From Larix sibirica (lineage: Eukaryota; Streptophyta; Pinopsida; Pinales; Pinaceae), in contig NWUY0300107371.1 in assembly GCA_004151065.3 (NCBI GenBank), forward strand, positions 1 through 22,692: a stretch of DNA of 22,692 nt, in the 5' to 3' direction. Shown here piece by piece: positions 1 through 9,462 of the stretch; position 1 is the first letter of the stretch; every line of letters starts with the position of its first letter. The position numbers and the translations under genes were made by a program. Under the pieces are notes generated by a model. The model searched no databases. It was not told where the DNA came from and saw only the letters and a program-made list of their open reading frames with translations.

Positions 1-738
1 GGTGGGGGAGATGGTTTAGTTTAGAGTTTGAATAGAGCTTAAAGGGCTAGGAATTTTCCTATGTTGAGTTTTTTGGTCTCTTCAAAGCATCATCTCTAGT
101 TGGAATACTTCCATAACATTATTAAACTCTTTGATGTTTGCTCAGGGCTTTTCACAAAGCTATTGTGTAAAATAAATGGTCAATCTCTTAGAGTTTTCAA
201 TGTGTATGGTCCATATGGAGGGAAACCAGACTATTGGGACCGTTTTTTCTCCCTTAGACTATTGGATGTTGGGTCGATGATTATTGGAGGGGATTTAAAT
301 TTTACATTGAACAATGAGGAAGTCTAAGGAGAAAGTGCTTGGGTGGATAGATTGGTTGGATACTTACTACATAAACTTGAAGTTAGAGGATTGGTTGATG
401 TGGCCACCACTATTCTCAGGCCTACTTGGAGGAACAATCGAAGGGGGAGAGAGAGTGTCTCTAAGAGACTTGATTAGTTCTTGGTTTCAACTCAGATTCT
501 ACATGTTGTAGAGAGGTACATAATCTACGTGGTTCCAAATGGTACATCTGATCATTGTCCTATTATATTCCAAATGGATCTAGGGGATGAAAATCCAACT
601 ATCCCATTCAAAATCAACCCAGGTTGGCTCAAAGAAAGCGACTTTCAGTCATTGGTAAAGGACAATTGGATAGCATATGATCCATTATCTTATCTCTTTG
701 TCGGGGAGCAATTTGCAACGTCCTTGAAAAAGGTTTAA
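1..738 (+). pseudogene. LINE-A: L1 ORF2 endonuclease domain, decayed
   Basis: Remnant of the apurinic-type endonuclease domain that nicks target DNA for target-primed reverse transcription in plant L1 LINEs. The N-terminal part is missing or unreadable at the window edge. From about base 140 the reading gives RVFNVYGPYGG, then IIGGDLNFTLNNEEV (bases 280-327), which is the family's conserved GDxN motif. After a frame change comes SVSKRLD, then TSDHCPIIFQMDLGD near 545-590, with the catalytic SDH motif. A stop follows EEV where related copies have Trp, another follows RLD near 475, and there are frame shifts near 320 and 480. It continues into the RT fragment on the same strand. The class assignment is secure; the precise family is not known. 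Confidence 0.85.
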
Positions 739-1828
739 GAGAAGGTTGTACATCGTGCAACAGAATGACACAAGAACAGGGACAAGCAGTTGAGAGATAT
801 TGAAGAAGTGATTCTACAAATCTTTAATGAAAATCCCACAGGGACTTTCAGTGAAGAGGCGAGAAACCTAAATCCTGGGAAACCCATAGAAGAAGTTGTT
901 TCCAGATATTAAATAAGAATGGAGACTAAAAAGTCAAGCCATGTGGCTCGAGTTGGGTGACGAAAACACTAAATTCTTTCATCAAGTCGCCCATCATCGA
1001 CAAAATCTTAATATAATCTGGGATTTGCAGGGATCAAATGGAGAGACGGTGAGGGGATTCTATAGTTTGGAAACTGTGGGTGTTTCACACTTTGAAGGCC
1101 TTTATAAGGAACCACAACAGGTCAATATTGTCGAGGTTATTAAATTGTACTCCTACTTCCCACAATCGACCACAGAAGAAGATACTCAAAACCTGTTGGA
1201 GGAAATGTCCAAGGATGAACTGCTTTTAGTCATGTCATTGTTCCAAAAAGAAAAGAGTCCAGGGCGAGACGGCTAAACTATTGAATTTTATCTCATCTTT
1301 TTTTATCTTTTGGGTGATGACCTTCTCAAGCTAGATGAAGAGGTGAGATCTAATGGACAGGTCTTGGGTTCCTTCAACACCACATTCATCGCTCACGTTC
1401 CTAAGTGGATAAACCAGTGATTTTTGACAAATTTCGACCGATTTCTTTGTGTAATTGCATCTACAAGATCCTCTCTAAGATCCTAGTTGTCTAACTAAAT
1501 AGTATTTTATCAAGGGTAATATCACCTGAACAATTCGTGTTCTTAGAAGGATGTTATATTCATGAAGTTGTGGGTTCAACCCCAAGAAGTAGTACATACT
1601 ATCAAGTAGAAGAAAAGACTTGCAGCTATGATGGAAATTGATCATTCCAAGGCATATGATCGCACCTCCTGGTTGTTCATATGCCTACTATTGATCCATG
1701 TTGGTTTCAATTTACAAGTGGTGGATTGGGTCATGGGGTGTGTAACTTATGTCAATTTTGTTGTCTTAATAAATGGTGTGGCTTTGCCTTTTTTTAAGCC
1801 TTTAAGAAGACTCAATGTAGTTCAATGC
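739..1828 (+). pseudogene. LINE-A: linker and N-terminal reverse transcriptase, truncated
   Basis: Continuation of LINE-A ORF2. Bases 941-1276 read MWLELGDENTKFFHQVAHHR, the strongly conserved plant L1 block before the RT fingers, and end in KEKSPGRDG, matching the family KSPGPDG block. Further on, in shifting frames, are TTFIAHVPK, a decayed RPISLCN block near 1435-1455, an EQFVFLEG block near 1530, and MEIDHSKAYDRTSWLF at 1631-1678, which is RT motif A. The reading ends after VNFVVLINGVALPFFKPLRR near 1810, just where the family RQGCPLSP motif should begin. The catalytic (Y/F)ADD motif, the thumb and the rest of ORF2 are absent. Many frameshifts and stops make it a dead copy. Similarity to 21079-22232 suggests LINE-A and LINE-C are related. 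Confidence 0.85.
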
Positions 1829-2712
1829 TAAGCTCGAGAGGATTTGATCCAGGTGGATATCGGTGGCCACCCACATCTTCTGCTGACTCAACATGGTTCT
1901 CTAGTTGGGCAATTTTGTTAGGATTTTTCGGGTCCTAAACTTATGGGGTTGTTTTGAGGGTCTAAACGGTGTTTTTTGGCTAAGATTAGTTGACAGCATA
2001 TGTTTCTCTTTGCAACAATATGATGGTCATTAGTTGTGCTCCTTAGTTAGAGATTTCCAACAGGCTACTATACGCACCAAACAGAGCTCGCATGTGAAAT
2101 TTATGCTTCAAGGAAATTGATGTAAAGTTACGTCTAAAATACCTATTGCCGTTATTTTTAGAGAAAATACTTTTTGGCATAGGGTTCTTGCTTTATGTTA
2201 AAATGCCATCTCTTCGGTCTCTTGCATTAGCTTGTGCAAATGAGCATAGCCGTCATCTCTCTCCCTTCAGAGATAAGCTACCACCATTCTAGCGAGTGTA
2301 TGTTCTACAGTATTCTGTTATTTTATTCATTAATAGAAATCGGGTTTTACTGTATTATTGTGCTCTTTGTTATACTAATCTGTGTGTTTCATTTCGTTCC
2401 TTATACAATCCAGATCAGGCTTTTATAGCTTTTTGTATATTGGATATGTTTAAACTTGGTTCTCTTCACAAGTCTTTGTTGTATAGTGCTAAGGCACCTT
2501 AATATTGTATTTTGATTCACCTTTGAATAAAAATATTTTTTTCATGGGGAAAAATAGTACTCGATATTTTTGTTTGAAAATAAATAAATTTCATTACATT
2601 TTATTAGGGTTTTGAGCATGTGTATTAAACAAATATATCCATTGAACAAATGGATCTATCTATTGAGCAAGCAAAAAACCCTATCCCCACCATCATGCTA
2701 ATTCATTCATTG
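1829..2712. other. Unassigned AT-rich spacer after LINE-A
   Basis: The LINE reading stops abruptly at about 1828 and no recognisable protein or RNA follows. At 2516-2541 the sequence runs TTCACCTTTGAATAAAAATA and then a T run. A short AATAAA-rich tail of this kind often ends plant L1 3' UTRs, so 2100-2541 could be the 3' end of a LINE whose middle was deleted. That is inference from one short motif. The open frames at 2234-2502 are short, Phe/Leu/Ile/Tyr-rich and have no recognised motif, so I do not call them. Confidence 0.4.
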
Positions 2713-3350
2713 TCCTAGATTATATTGAGAGGGCCAATCTATCAACGAGATATCAAGCAAGATAGTGCAGTAGGGTTGTGAGTGGAATGATCGTCTAAAT
2801 GGATCAATGTATTTTAGCATATAATGGAGCTACTCAAACACCATAGTAGATCATAATGGATCTAGCAAGGGATAGCTTAATCAGATTTATTGAGACATCT
2901 TTGCAAGTCTATCTAGAGGTTATCAAAGATTTCCTAAGGCATTTATGCAAGCTTTGAGAATCATATTCATGCTTAGATCTTTCTAGCTTACCCCCATCTG
3001 CAAATTTCATTTTCATAGCACCTTTTGTTTTAGTTTTACTTGCAATAACGAGTGGTACATCATCTATTTCTAGGGTTCAAGCTAAAGTTTCCCAATTCAA
3101 ATAATCAAGGGTGGCCTAACAAAATGACTTTAGACTCTCTACGTGAATACATGGAGTCTTTAGATAACACAAGGAAGATAGAAAAAAACATATTCTAGTT
3201 AGACCTTAAAAAGATAGGCTCCGTGTAGGTAGATTACTACAAGCAAATGAAATCCCAATGGGAAGAAGTATCCATATCCCATTGGGATTTCATTCACTTG
3301 TAAAAGATAATCTTAGTGAAAACAAGGGTAAAATCTCAACCAATATCCCA
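2713..3350. repeat. Tandem unit 1 (638 bp)
   Basis: The sequence from TCCTAGATTATATTGAGAGG at 2713 starts again at 3351, giving a period of 638 bp. The two copies differ by only a few substitutions and single-base indels (for example GATCGTC/GATAGTC near 2788/3426 and TTAGCA/TTTGCA near 2815/3453). No LTR ends, terminal inverted repeats or coding frame are visible. The unit contains an 18-bp inverted repeat near its 3' end. The pair sits directly upstream of a LINE ORF1 remnant. Confidence 0.9.
3246..3294. repeat. 18-bp perfect hairpin in unit 1
   Basis: AATGAAATCCCAATGGGA (3246-3263) and its exact reverse complement TCCCATTGGGATTTCATT (3277-3294) are separated by 13 bases. A few more outer base pairs form with mismatches (CAAG.../...CTTG). 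There is no U tract or coding context to suggest a terminator. Confidence 0.9.
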
Positions 3351-3987
3351 TCCTAGATTATATTGAGAGGGTCAATCTATCAACGAGATATCAAGCAAGA
3401 TAGTGCAGTAGGGTTGTGAGTGGAATGATAGTCTAAATGGATCAATGTATTTTTGCATATAATGGAGCTACTCAAACACCATAGTAGATCATAATGGATC
3501 TAGCAAGGGATAGCTTAATCAGATTTATTGAGACATCTTTGCAAGTCTATCTAGAGGTTATTAAAGATTTCCTAAGGCATTTATGCGAGCTTTGAGGATC
3601 ATATTCATGCTTAGATCTTTCTGGCTTACCACCATGTGCAAATTTCATTTTCATAGCACCTTTTATTTTAGTTTTACTTGCAATAACGAGTGGTACATCA
3701 TCTATTTCTAGTGTTCAAGCTAAAGTTTCCCAATTCAAATAAACAAGGGTGGTCTAACAAAATGACTTTAAACTCTCTACGTGAATACATGGAGTCTTTA
3801 GATAACACAAGGAAGATAGAAAAAACATATTCTAGTTAGACCTTAAAAAGATAGGCTCCGTGTAGGTAGATTACTACAAGCAAATGAAATCCCAATGGGA
3901 AGAAGTATCCATATCCCATTGGGATTTCATTCACTTGTAAAAGATAATCTTAGTGAAAACAAGGGTAAAATCTCAACCAATATCCCA
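3351..3987. repeat. Tandem unit 2 (637 bp)
   Basis: Second head-to-tail copy of the unit at 2713-3350. It ends at AATATCCCA, the same bases that end unit 1. Decayed LINE ORF1 sequence begins within about 30 bp. Its similarity to unit 1, judged by eye over the whole length, is far higher than that between the LINE copies, so the duplication looks younger than the LINE decay or has been homogenised. Confidence 0.9.
3883..3931. repeat. 18-bp perfect hairpin in unit 2
   Basis: Same inverted repeat as in unit 1, arms 3883-3900 and 3914-3931, with the same 13-base loop. Both arms and loop are unchanged between the two tandem units. Confidence 0.9.
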
Positions 3988-4014
3988 TTCTAGGAGGTAA
4001 AAAAAGCCTCAAAG

Positions 4015-5262
4015 GATCAAAGGACCATGGAGAAGAAATGCATTAGGTTCGAACCTGGAAGGATTAAAATGACAGTAGGTTTGGATGTGGGATTGAATGA
4101 GGTAGAAGGTTTGATGGAAAAATCTTTGGTTGGAAGATTCATGGGTAAGTATATTAAGGGGAAGCATTGAAGTTATAGATGGAACAAACGTAGAAACGTG
4201 TTCTAGGATTATAGATTGTTTTTTCACCTACTAGTTTGAAGGTAAATTTTCTTCATGGTAAAAATGGTAGGGATGCAAAGTCTCTTCTAAAGAAAGATCG
4301 GTTATGGGGCCCCTTTGGTTTGAGCTTAAAAGGGTGGTAGCTTAGTTTTGGCCCTAGGAGCTGGGAGCCAACCTATTTGCAACAAGTTTGGGTCTTGTTA
4401 CTAGGTCGGCCATTCGAACTTTGAAATATAAAGATTATGGAGGATATCGAAAGTTCATTAGGCAGATTCATTGCTCTGGAGGAAGGTTGTTGGAAAAAAT
4501 AGGATTCTAGGGTGTTGACAATTTTGGTAGAGCTAGACATACTACATGGGGAACATGACCTTTCTGTCAAAAGTTGGATTTTTTGAAAATCCCATTTAGA
4601 TGTAATGCCTACCATGACATTGGGAATTTGTGGGAGGAATGTAAAATCCCTAAGAGGATTTTTGGGAAAAATAAAGAGTAGGGAAAAAAAGATATTTCCG
4701 CAAAATAGTCTAAAAAGTTCTCTAGATATGACTATGGGAGATCCCATAGAAGGTGGAAAGGACTCAGAGACACAACCACATCCAGCATATGAACCTGATG
4801 TTTCTTTATCAAAGTGTTAAGAGAAACATCAGGAGGTTAATCAAGTTCAAATTGTGCCTAGAACCTCTAAGGTCGAAAAAGGTATGAATAACCTAGGCCT
4901 TCTTTATGCTTAAAAGAATCTCTAAACTCTATCCCCTATCTTAGTGGATGGGAGAGCTCTAATCCTATGAAGAATAAGGTTTGTAGGGGTATAATCCCTA
5001 AGGACAAAGAAATCCCCCATAAAATATTTGGTTTTGAATTCAGGTTTGAAAGTATCACAACGGGGTTTGGAGTAGCCTCTCAACTATTTGCAAGTTCTGA
5101 AGCCAGGGTTTTAAACCAAGGGTTTCTTTTTAGTGAAAAATTGCAAGAGACTACCTCTCTTGTAGGAGTTCCTCTTGTTGCAATGGAACCAAATTCATCC
5201 CTTCCTAATGAAGATTGGGAAAATCCCTTAAGCCAACCCTTAAATCCACAAATCAATTAAGA
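4015..5262 (+). pseudogene. LINE-B: L1 ORF1 (DUF4283 plus CCHC knuckle type), decayed
   Basis: Remnant of the nucleic-acid-binding ORF1 protein of plant L1 LINEs, which coats the element RNA. Read piecewise on the plus strand: IKMTVGLDVGLNEVEGLMEK then SLVGRFMGKYIKG (about 4066-4166), the DUF4283 start; a frame-shifted SFGPRSWEPTYLQQVW block near 4338-4390; RPFELW and IKIMEDIESSLGRFIALEEG (about 4408-4485); then KSWIF and PFRCNACHDIGNLWEEC near 4570-4640, matching the CCHC knuckle with one Cys-type position changed. The rest (for example the 97-codon open stretch 4967-5257) is the low-complexity C-terminal part. Numerous stops and shifts make it non-functional. ORF2 begins about 190 bases later. 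Confidence 0.75.
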
Positions 5263-5451
5263 TATAAAATTTAAAAGCAAAATGGACCCTTCAGGGGCTT
5301 TGGAAGGAGGACTAGCTTTAGACCATGAATTTTGAAATTCTATGCGGAGAAAATTACACATCACTCTAGCTAAATCATAGGCTGAGAAGAATATCAAAAA
5401 GGGAACATAGTAAAGTATAAATGGGGTCCTTAAAGATAAGCTAGTTTCCAA

Positions 5452-6205
5452 ATGATAATCATATCCCTCAACATAAGAGGGGTTGGGGTGCCCATAAATA
5501 GCAAACTCTAAAAAGACTTCTTATTGTATATAAGCCACATGTAGTTATGCTTAAGGAAATCATGCATGTAGGATCAAAAGTAATGGAGTTTTTATCTTCG
5601 TATTGAAGGAGTGGGCCTTTTGTTTGATAATTTTTGTGGGTTTGTTGGGAGGATCGACTACTAAATGGAATGGAAAATTTGATCTGATTTCCTCTAATTT
5701 TCTACATGCAATGATAGTGGTAGAAATCAAAACAAAGGAGTTGGGGAGGTTGTTCAAGTTAATTAATTTGTATTCGCTTAATGGGGGCATGAAACTCCAC
5801 TAGGAAAGTTTAAGGGATTCAAGTGTTTTGAAAGGTGAAAATGTGATTGGGGGAACCTAAACCTTACCCTCAATCAAAGGGAGATTTGATGGGAATGGCA
5901 ATATGTGATCCCCTTGTAGATTTTTTTACCTACTTCTTTGAGGTCCAAAATCTCATCGATGTTGAACCGACAAAAAATGTTCCAACTTGTAGAAATGCCA
6001 AAAGACACAAGGAGGGGATTTCAAAGAGGTTAAATATATTTTTTGTTACAAACCAATTCATGGAAGATGACAAGATGATCAAGTCCTAAGCTGGTATTGA
6101 AGGCTCAACAAATCATATACCAATTCTTTTGCAAATTGACTTGGGAGATTGGGAACCTCCAAGTCCCTTTAAATTTAATCATGCCTCGTTGATGGAGAAG
6201 TATTT
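5452..6205 (+). pseudogene. LINE-B: ORF2 start and first endonuclease copy, decayed
   Basis: The ORF2 start of LINE-B. ATG at 5452 opens MIIISLNIRGVG, matching the family's canonical MKIISWNVRGLG-like endonuclease N-terminus. LKRLLIVYKPHVVMLKE follows (Gln of the family QET is Lys here). WNGKFDLISSNF lies near 5660-5700 and LINLYSLNGG near 5760-5790. GGNLNLTLNQ near 5850-5880 is the GDxN block with Asp changed to Asn. GISKRLNIFFVTN lies near 6016-6060, and a decayed S-N-H-x-P-I in the SDH position precedes LLQIDLGDWEPPSPFKFNHA at 6123-6187. At about 6205 the reading jumps back to the middle of an endonuclease, so this copy is cut at a chimeric junction. Confidence 0.75.
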
Positions 6206-6830
6206 TAGAGGTCTTCTAGTTCACCCTAAGTTCTATTATACTAGAGTACACTATGTTTATAACTTTGAGGGTAGAGTTGACCTCTTTTTTGCAATTTTGG
6301 GTAAGGCTTTTTAAATGCTAAATGTGTATGGGTCTTACAAGGATAGATTCCACTCGTGGGAGTCGCTAAGTTTAAGTTTTCTAAAAATGGGAACTTAATT
6401 CTAGATAGTGACTTAAATATTACACTTAAGAGAGCATATTTCTAAGGGAACTCTGCAGGAGAAGAAGAACTCAAAAGTTTAAGGAGTTTGGGGTTATAGG
6501 TGTAGAACTCCACCTTGGGGGAATTTGAGATTAGGGAAAGAAAGGATATCCAAAATATTAGATTGCTTTCTCATATCCAAATTTGTTTTGATCAACTTTA
6601 AAAGGATTCAATCCTGGGTTTAGGTGGGGGAATACTTTGATAACCTTCCCATTTTTGTTACAAATTGAGGATCAAAAACCACCCAATCCCCTTAAATTCA
6701 ATACCAATTGACTAGGGGAGGAGGACTTTCTAAAAGTTGTTCAAGCATAATGGATAAAGCTTGATTACACATCCTTAGAGTCTATCAATGTTCAATTTGC
6801 AGCAATTTAAAAAAAAAAAGTAAGTCAATT
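6206..6830 (+). pseudogene. LINE-B: second endonuclease C-terminal half, decayed
   Basis: The C-terminal half of the endonuclease appears a second time. MLNVYGSYKDRF at 6315-6350 aligns with FNVYGPYGG of LINE-A and LINLYSLNGG of the preceding copy. NLILDSDLNITLKRAY at 6392-6440 repeats the GDxN block. PFLLQIEDQKPPNPLKFNTN near 6649-6710 repeats the LLQIDLGDW block seen at 6133-6187. GEEDFLKVVQA follows. The SDH motif cannot be read. The linker leads directly into the RT fragment, so the RT belongs with this half. The order EN, EN(C-half), RT points either to two joined LINE copies or to an internal duplication. Confidence 0.7.
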
Positions 6831-7908
6831 ATGGTAAGTTGGGCTTATAATAAGAGGAAAAAAGATGAGGAAGCCCTTATCACCAAAATGAATCAGATAG
6901 TATATTTTATGCAAAGGAATTTGTGGGTACTTTTGATGAAAACTCCAACATTGTCTTAAAATTTTTGACAAATAGAACATTGTTGGAGGGAAGTACAATG
7001 GAGAATGAAAAGTACGGCCCTGTGGCTTGCAAATGGGGATAAAAATACCAACTTGTCTATTATTAGGCAAATCATAGGGAAAAGGTCTATATTGTATGGT
7101 AAATGAAGTACAAGAATCGAAGTATGGCAAGGTCTTTCAAGGAGTTAGTAGATATTGGGGTTTCTCACTTTAGAGGTTTGTATCACAAAGAGCTAAAGTT
7201 AAGATCACAAAGATAGGAAGATAACTCCATACTATCACAATTTTGTAGGAGAAGAAGAAAACAAACACTTGGTGGAAGAGGTGTCTAACGTTGAACTCAT
7301 GGTTGTGTCGATTTCTATGTAAAAGGATTAAAAAAAGGCCCAAATGGTTGGATTGTGGAGTTCTTTTTTGGGTTTTATGATATGCTAGAAGATGAGTTTA
7401 TCGAGGTAGGGGATAGGGGAATGTTCTGGGGACCTTTGACTCCAGTTTTCTCTCCCTTACTCCTAAAAGGGACAATCCTTCATCCTTTGAGGAATTCAAG
7501 GCTCTCTCTTTGTAACTCTATTTACAAAATCATAGCTAACATTATATTTTTAAGGATCAAAAAGATTTTTTCTTAGAAAACATCCAAAGACAATTTTGGA
7601 TTCTTGCATGCTAGGCAAATTCATGAAGCAATAGGAGTGGTTCAAGATGGGTTACACTATAAAAAATCAAAGGCTATGGTATGTAATAAAATTGGACCTA
7701 CCCAAAGCCTAGGACATATCCAATTCGTCGTATTTGAGGATCATTATAATTCACATTGGACATTGTCTAAATTTTGAACTAGATAACAAGATGCCTAACT
7801 TCTGTCTCATTTGTTGTACTTGTTAATGGCTCTAATTTAGAGTTTTTCAAGCCAAGCAGATGCCTCATTGAATGCTTCAAATATCCCCCCCTAGTCTTAT
7901 TAATCATT
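6831..7908 (+). pseudogene. LINE-B: linker and N-terminal RT, up to the SINE
   Basis: Decayed ORF2 linker and RT fingers. KSTALWLANGDKNTN at about 7004-7048 matches the family SRALWLEAGDKNTKFF block. FEEFKALSLCNSIYKIIANI at 7488-7547 matches the FRPISLCNxxYKIIxK block. DNFGFLHARQIHEA near 7590-7628 is the QxGFLxGRQIxDA block. A decayed motif A (LPKAYD-like) sits near 7690-7720. FKPSRCLIECF near 7845-7880 is the region of the RQGCPLSP motif, itself largely lost. The frame is then interrupted by the minus-strand SINE and resumes at 8028. Confidence 0.75.
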
Positions 7909-8014
7909 TTTTTGTAAGGCTCGTACCCATAGAGTTTCAAACCAGTGACCTTACACAAGGAGTGTCTTAACTGTACACCCATTCACCGTCTATTCTACAC
8001 CCTATGGGTCTACT
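7909..8014 (-). mobile_element. tRNA-derived SINE, minus orientation, inserted in LINE-B RT
   Basis: On the minus strand the segment reads through AAGACACTCCTTGTGTAAGG, then GGTCACTGGTTTGAAACTC with a B-box-like GGTTTGAAACT (plus-strand 7933-7943), then GAGCCTTAC and an A run. This is the layout of plant tRNA-derived SINEs. The A box region is shortened and degenerate. Flanking repeats CTTATTAATCATT (7896-7908) and CTTTTTAATCATT (8015-8027) match at 12 of 13 bases and fit a target-site duplication. Removing the insertion rejoins the LINE RT reading (CLIECF... into IVEELSRTIIEVKS). About 106 bp, so a short or truncated family member. Confidence 0.75.
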
Positions 8015-8027
8015 CTTTTTAATCATT

Positions 8028-8579
8028 GTTGAAGAGTTAAGTAGGACAATTATTGAGGTTAAGAGTTATGTTGCACTATGTGGTATTAAGTTTAGTGCTT
8101 CTTTCTATTTGACTTGTCCATATTTGCAGATGTATTACTTCTTTGTTATGGTTCCGAAAAAGATGTAGCCAAACTAAAGAAGATTTTTAACCTCTATGGT
8201 ACAACAACAAGCACAGAGATAAATATGCATAAATCCTCGATTGCTTTTAACAAAGCAGAGAAGCATCAAGGGAAAGAGACCTTCAAGAAGCTTTTAGGTA
8301 CATGGGGTTTCTATTGAACCCTTGGTGATTATAGGAAGAGGGAATGGAAGTGATTGATTGAGGAGGCTCAAAACAGAACCAAGTTGTGGTGTAACAAACA
8401 GATATCACTTATGGCAAGTTAGCCCTCGGCAAGATAGTCTTGGAGATCATTCCTATTTATTAATAGACTAACTTATATCTCAAAGGGGTATCAAAAAATA
8501 TCAAAGATGTGCTTTAAATTCCTATAAACAAGGAAGAGGAAATCAAATGGAATACCACTTCTTAAGTGGCAATCATTGG
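8028..8579 (+). pseudogene. LINE-B: RT palm/thumb fragment with the decayed FADD site
   Basis: LINE-B RT continues after the SINE: IVEELSRTIIEVKSY, GIKFSASFYLT, then IFADVLLLCYGSEKDVAKLK at 8120-8179. Here the catalytic FADD of non-LTR reverse transcriptases reads FADV, so the second catalytic Asp is lost through a small deletion. The segment 8114-8317 stays open: FNLYGTTTSTEINMHKSS matches the FxxxSGLxINxxKS block. Then come thumb fragments (TKLWCNKQISL, ISKGYQKISKMCFKFL, KSNGIPLLKWQS) up to the second SINE. Multiple shifts and stops. Confidence 0.75.
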
Positions 8580-8715
8580 AGCCCCAAGGGTTAGCTCAAG
8601 TGGTCATGAGTCTTCTCCCCCAAAGTTGGGGAGGTCATGGATTCAACTCTCTTGATCCCTTTATGGTTAGGCTCTGTAATCAAGCTAAACGGTTTACCCC
8701 GCTTACAAAAAAAAG
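8580..8715 (+). mobile_element. tRNA-derived SINE, plus orientation, with A/B boxes and TSD
   Basis: The segment starts GCCCCAAGGG and carries TTAGCTCAAGTGG (8591-8603), a clear pol III A box, and GGATTCAACTC (8639-8649), a B box, at tRNA-like spacing. It ends CGCTTAC followed by an A run (8706-8714). It is flanked by GTGGCAATCATTGG (8566-8579) and GTGGTAATCATTGG (8716-8729), a 14-bp target-site duplication with one mismatch. The surrounding LINE reading (PLLKWQSL... then SLAKLREVGG) resumes once the element is removed. All three hallmarks of a SINE are visible. The family name cannot be given without a library. Confidence 0.9.
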
Positions 8716-8729
8716 GTGGTAATCATTGG

Positions 8730-9239
8730 CCAAGCTTAGAGAGGTAGGTGGGCAGGGTTTAAAAATATTCATTTCTTTAGGAAGGCTTGAGCAACCAAAA
8801 GTTTATGGAGATTGATGACCAAGGATGGCTTATGGAGTCAAGTGCTTCTTTACAAGTATATTGAACTATTATCTTTGGAAGAATGGATCAAGCAAGGGAT
8901 TAAACCTATTCCAAAGTGTCAATTTTTGAAAAATGCTTTAGTTCAATCTTTTCCCTTGGTAGGCCACTAGCTAGTTTGGAAAATTGGGAAAGGCAATAAA
9001 GTAGGCTCAAATCCATGGTTTGAGTGGAGAAAACCATACATTGTTGGATGCATTGATAGTTGAGTTCCAAAATCTAGGTATTTTTAATTGTGCCCAAATT
9101 GTTGATGCTATTATGACCAATGTTTGGTGAAAAGTGAAAAAGCATTTAAGAGTTAAGTCTATATAAAGTAAATCAAGGAGGTTTGTTACTCAATTGCATA
9201 TGAACCAAATTAGACTTGAGGAGGAAGATTGCCTAGTAT
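8730..9239 (+). pseudogene. LINE-B: ORF2 region after RT, decayed
   Basis: Decayed connector between RT and zf-RVT. Read in several frames: AKLREVGGQGLK near 8732-8765 (family KPKxxGGLGIK), MTKDGLWSQVLLYKYIE-like sequence near 8815-8862, SLEEWIKQGI near 8874-8904, SFPLVG and WKIGKGNKVG near 8950-9010 (family WxIGxGxxIxxWxDxW), CAQIVDAIMTNVW near 9092-9130, and QIRLEEEDCLV at 9209-9239. The reading is then interrupted by a 223-bp insertion and resumes at 9479. Confidence 0.7.
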
Positions 9240-9462
9240 CCAAATCATCCGAATCAAAATTGACATCAATTGATCCGGATGATTTGTAGACACAATTTCC
9301 ACAAAAGATTAAATTTGCAAAATAAATACTATAAATTCCCAATAATTTTCCAAATATATCTTCCAAAAGTCCAATCAACAAGAAGAAGATTGATTAGACG
9401 TACACACATACTCCACAAGAAATAGTTTAATAGTCATAGGAAAATGATTTATGTGATATAAT
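9240..9462. mobile_element. Unclassified 223-bp insertion with 16-bp target-site duplication
   Basis: GAAGATTGCCTAGTAT (9224-9239) and GAAGATGCCCTAGTAT (9463-9478) flank the insert and match at 14 of 16 bases. Without it the LINE reads EEDCLV followed by CSNNPK, as expected for the family (EDxLVWxxxxxG type). The insert has no terminal inverted repeat, no poly(A) run and no pol III boxes that I can see. An internal hairpin, CAAATCATCCGAATCAA with TTGATCCGGATGATTTG (one mismatch), lies near its left end. The long TSD favours target-primed retroposition over a DNA transposon or LTR element. The element class is unknown. Confidence 0.6.

Noticed and set aside
1562-1590. GTGGGTTCAACCCCAAG contains a perfect pol III B box (GGTTCAACCCC), suggesting a SINE or tRNA fragment.
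   Set aside because: It falls inside the LINE-A RT reading (IHEVVGSTPR-like, family IHEAVGxxQE) with no A box, A tail or target-site duplication.
2713-3987. Two 638-bp direct repeats as the LTRs of a retrotransposon.
   Set aside because: They are directly adjacent with no internal region, primer-binding site, TG...CA ends or target-site duplication. A tandem duplication is simpler.
4373-4747. 124-codon minus-strand open frame.
   Set aside because: It is the antisense shadow of the LINE ORF1 remnant, which shows family motifs on the plus strand.
9190-9381. Minus-strand frame with DVNFDSDDLDTR, resembling the copia RNase H phrase DxDxAxDxDTRxSTSG.
   Set aside because: The frame runs across the border between the 223-bp insert and LINE-B antisense sequence, so the likeness cannot come from one protein.
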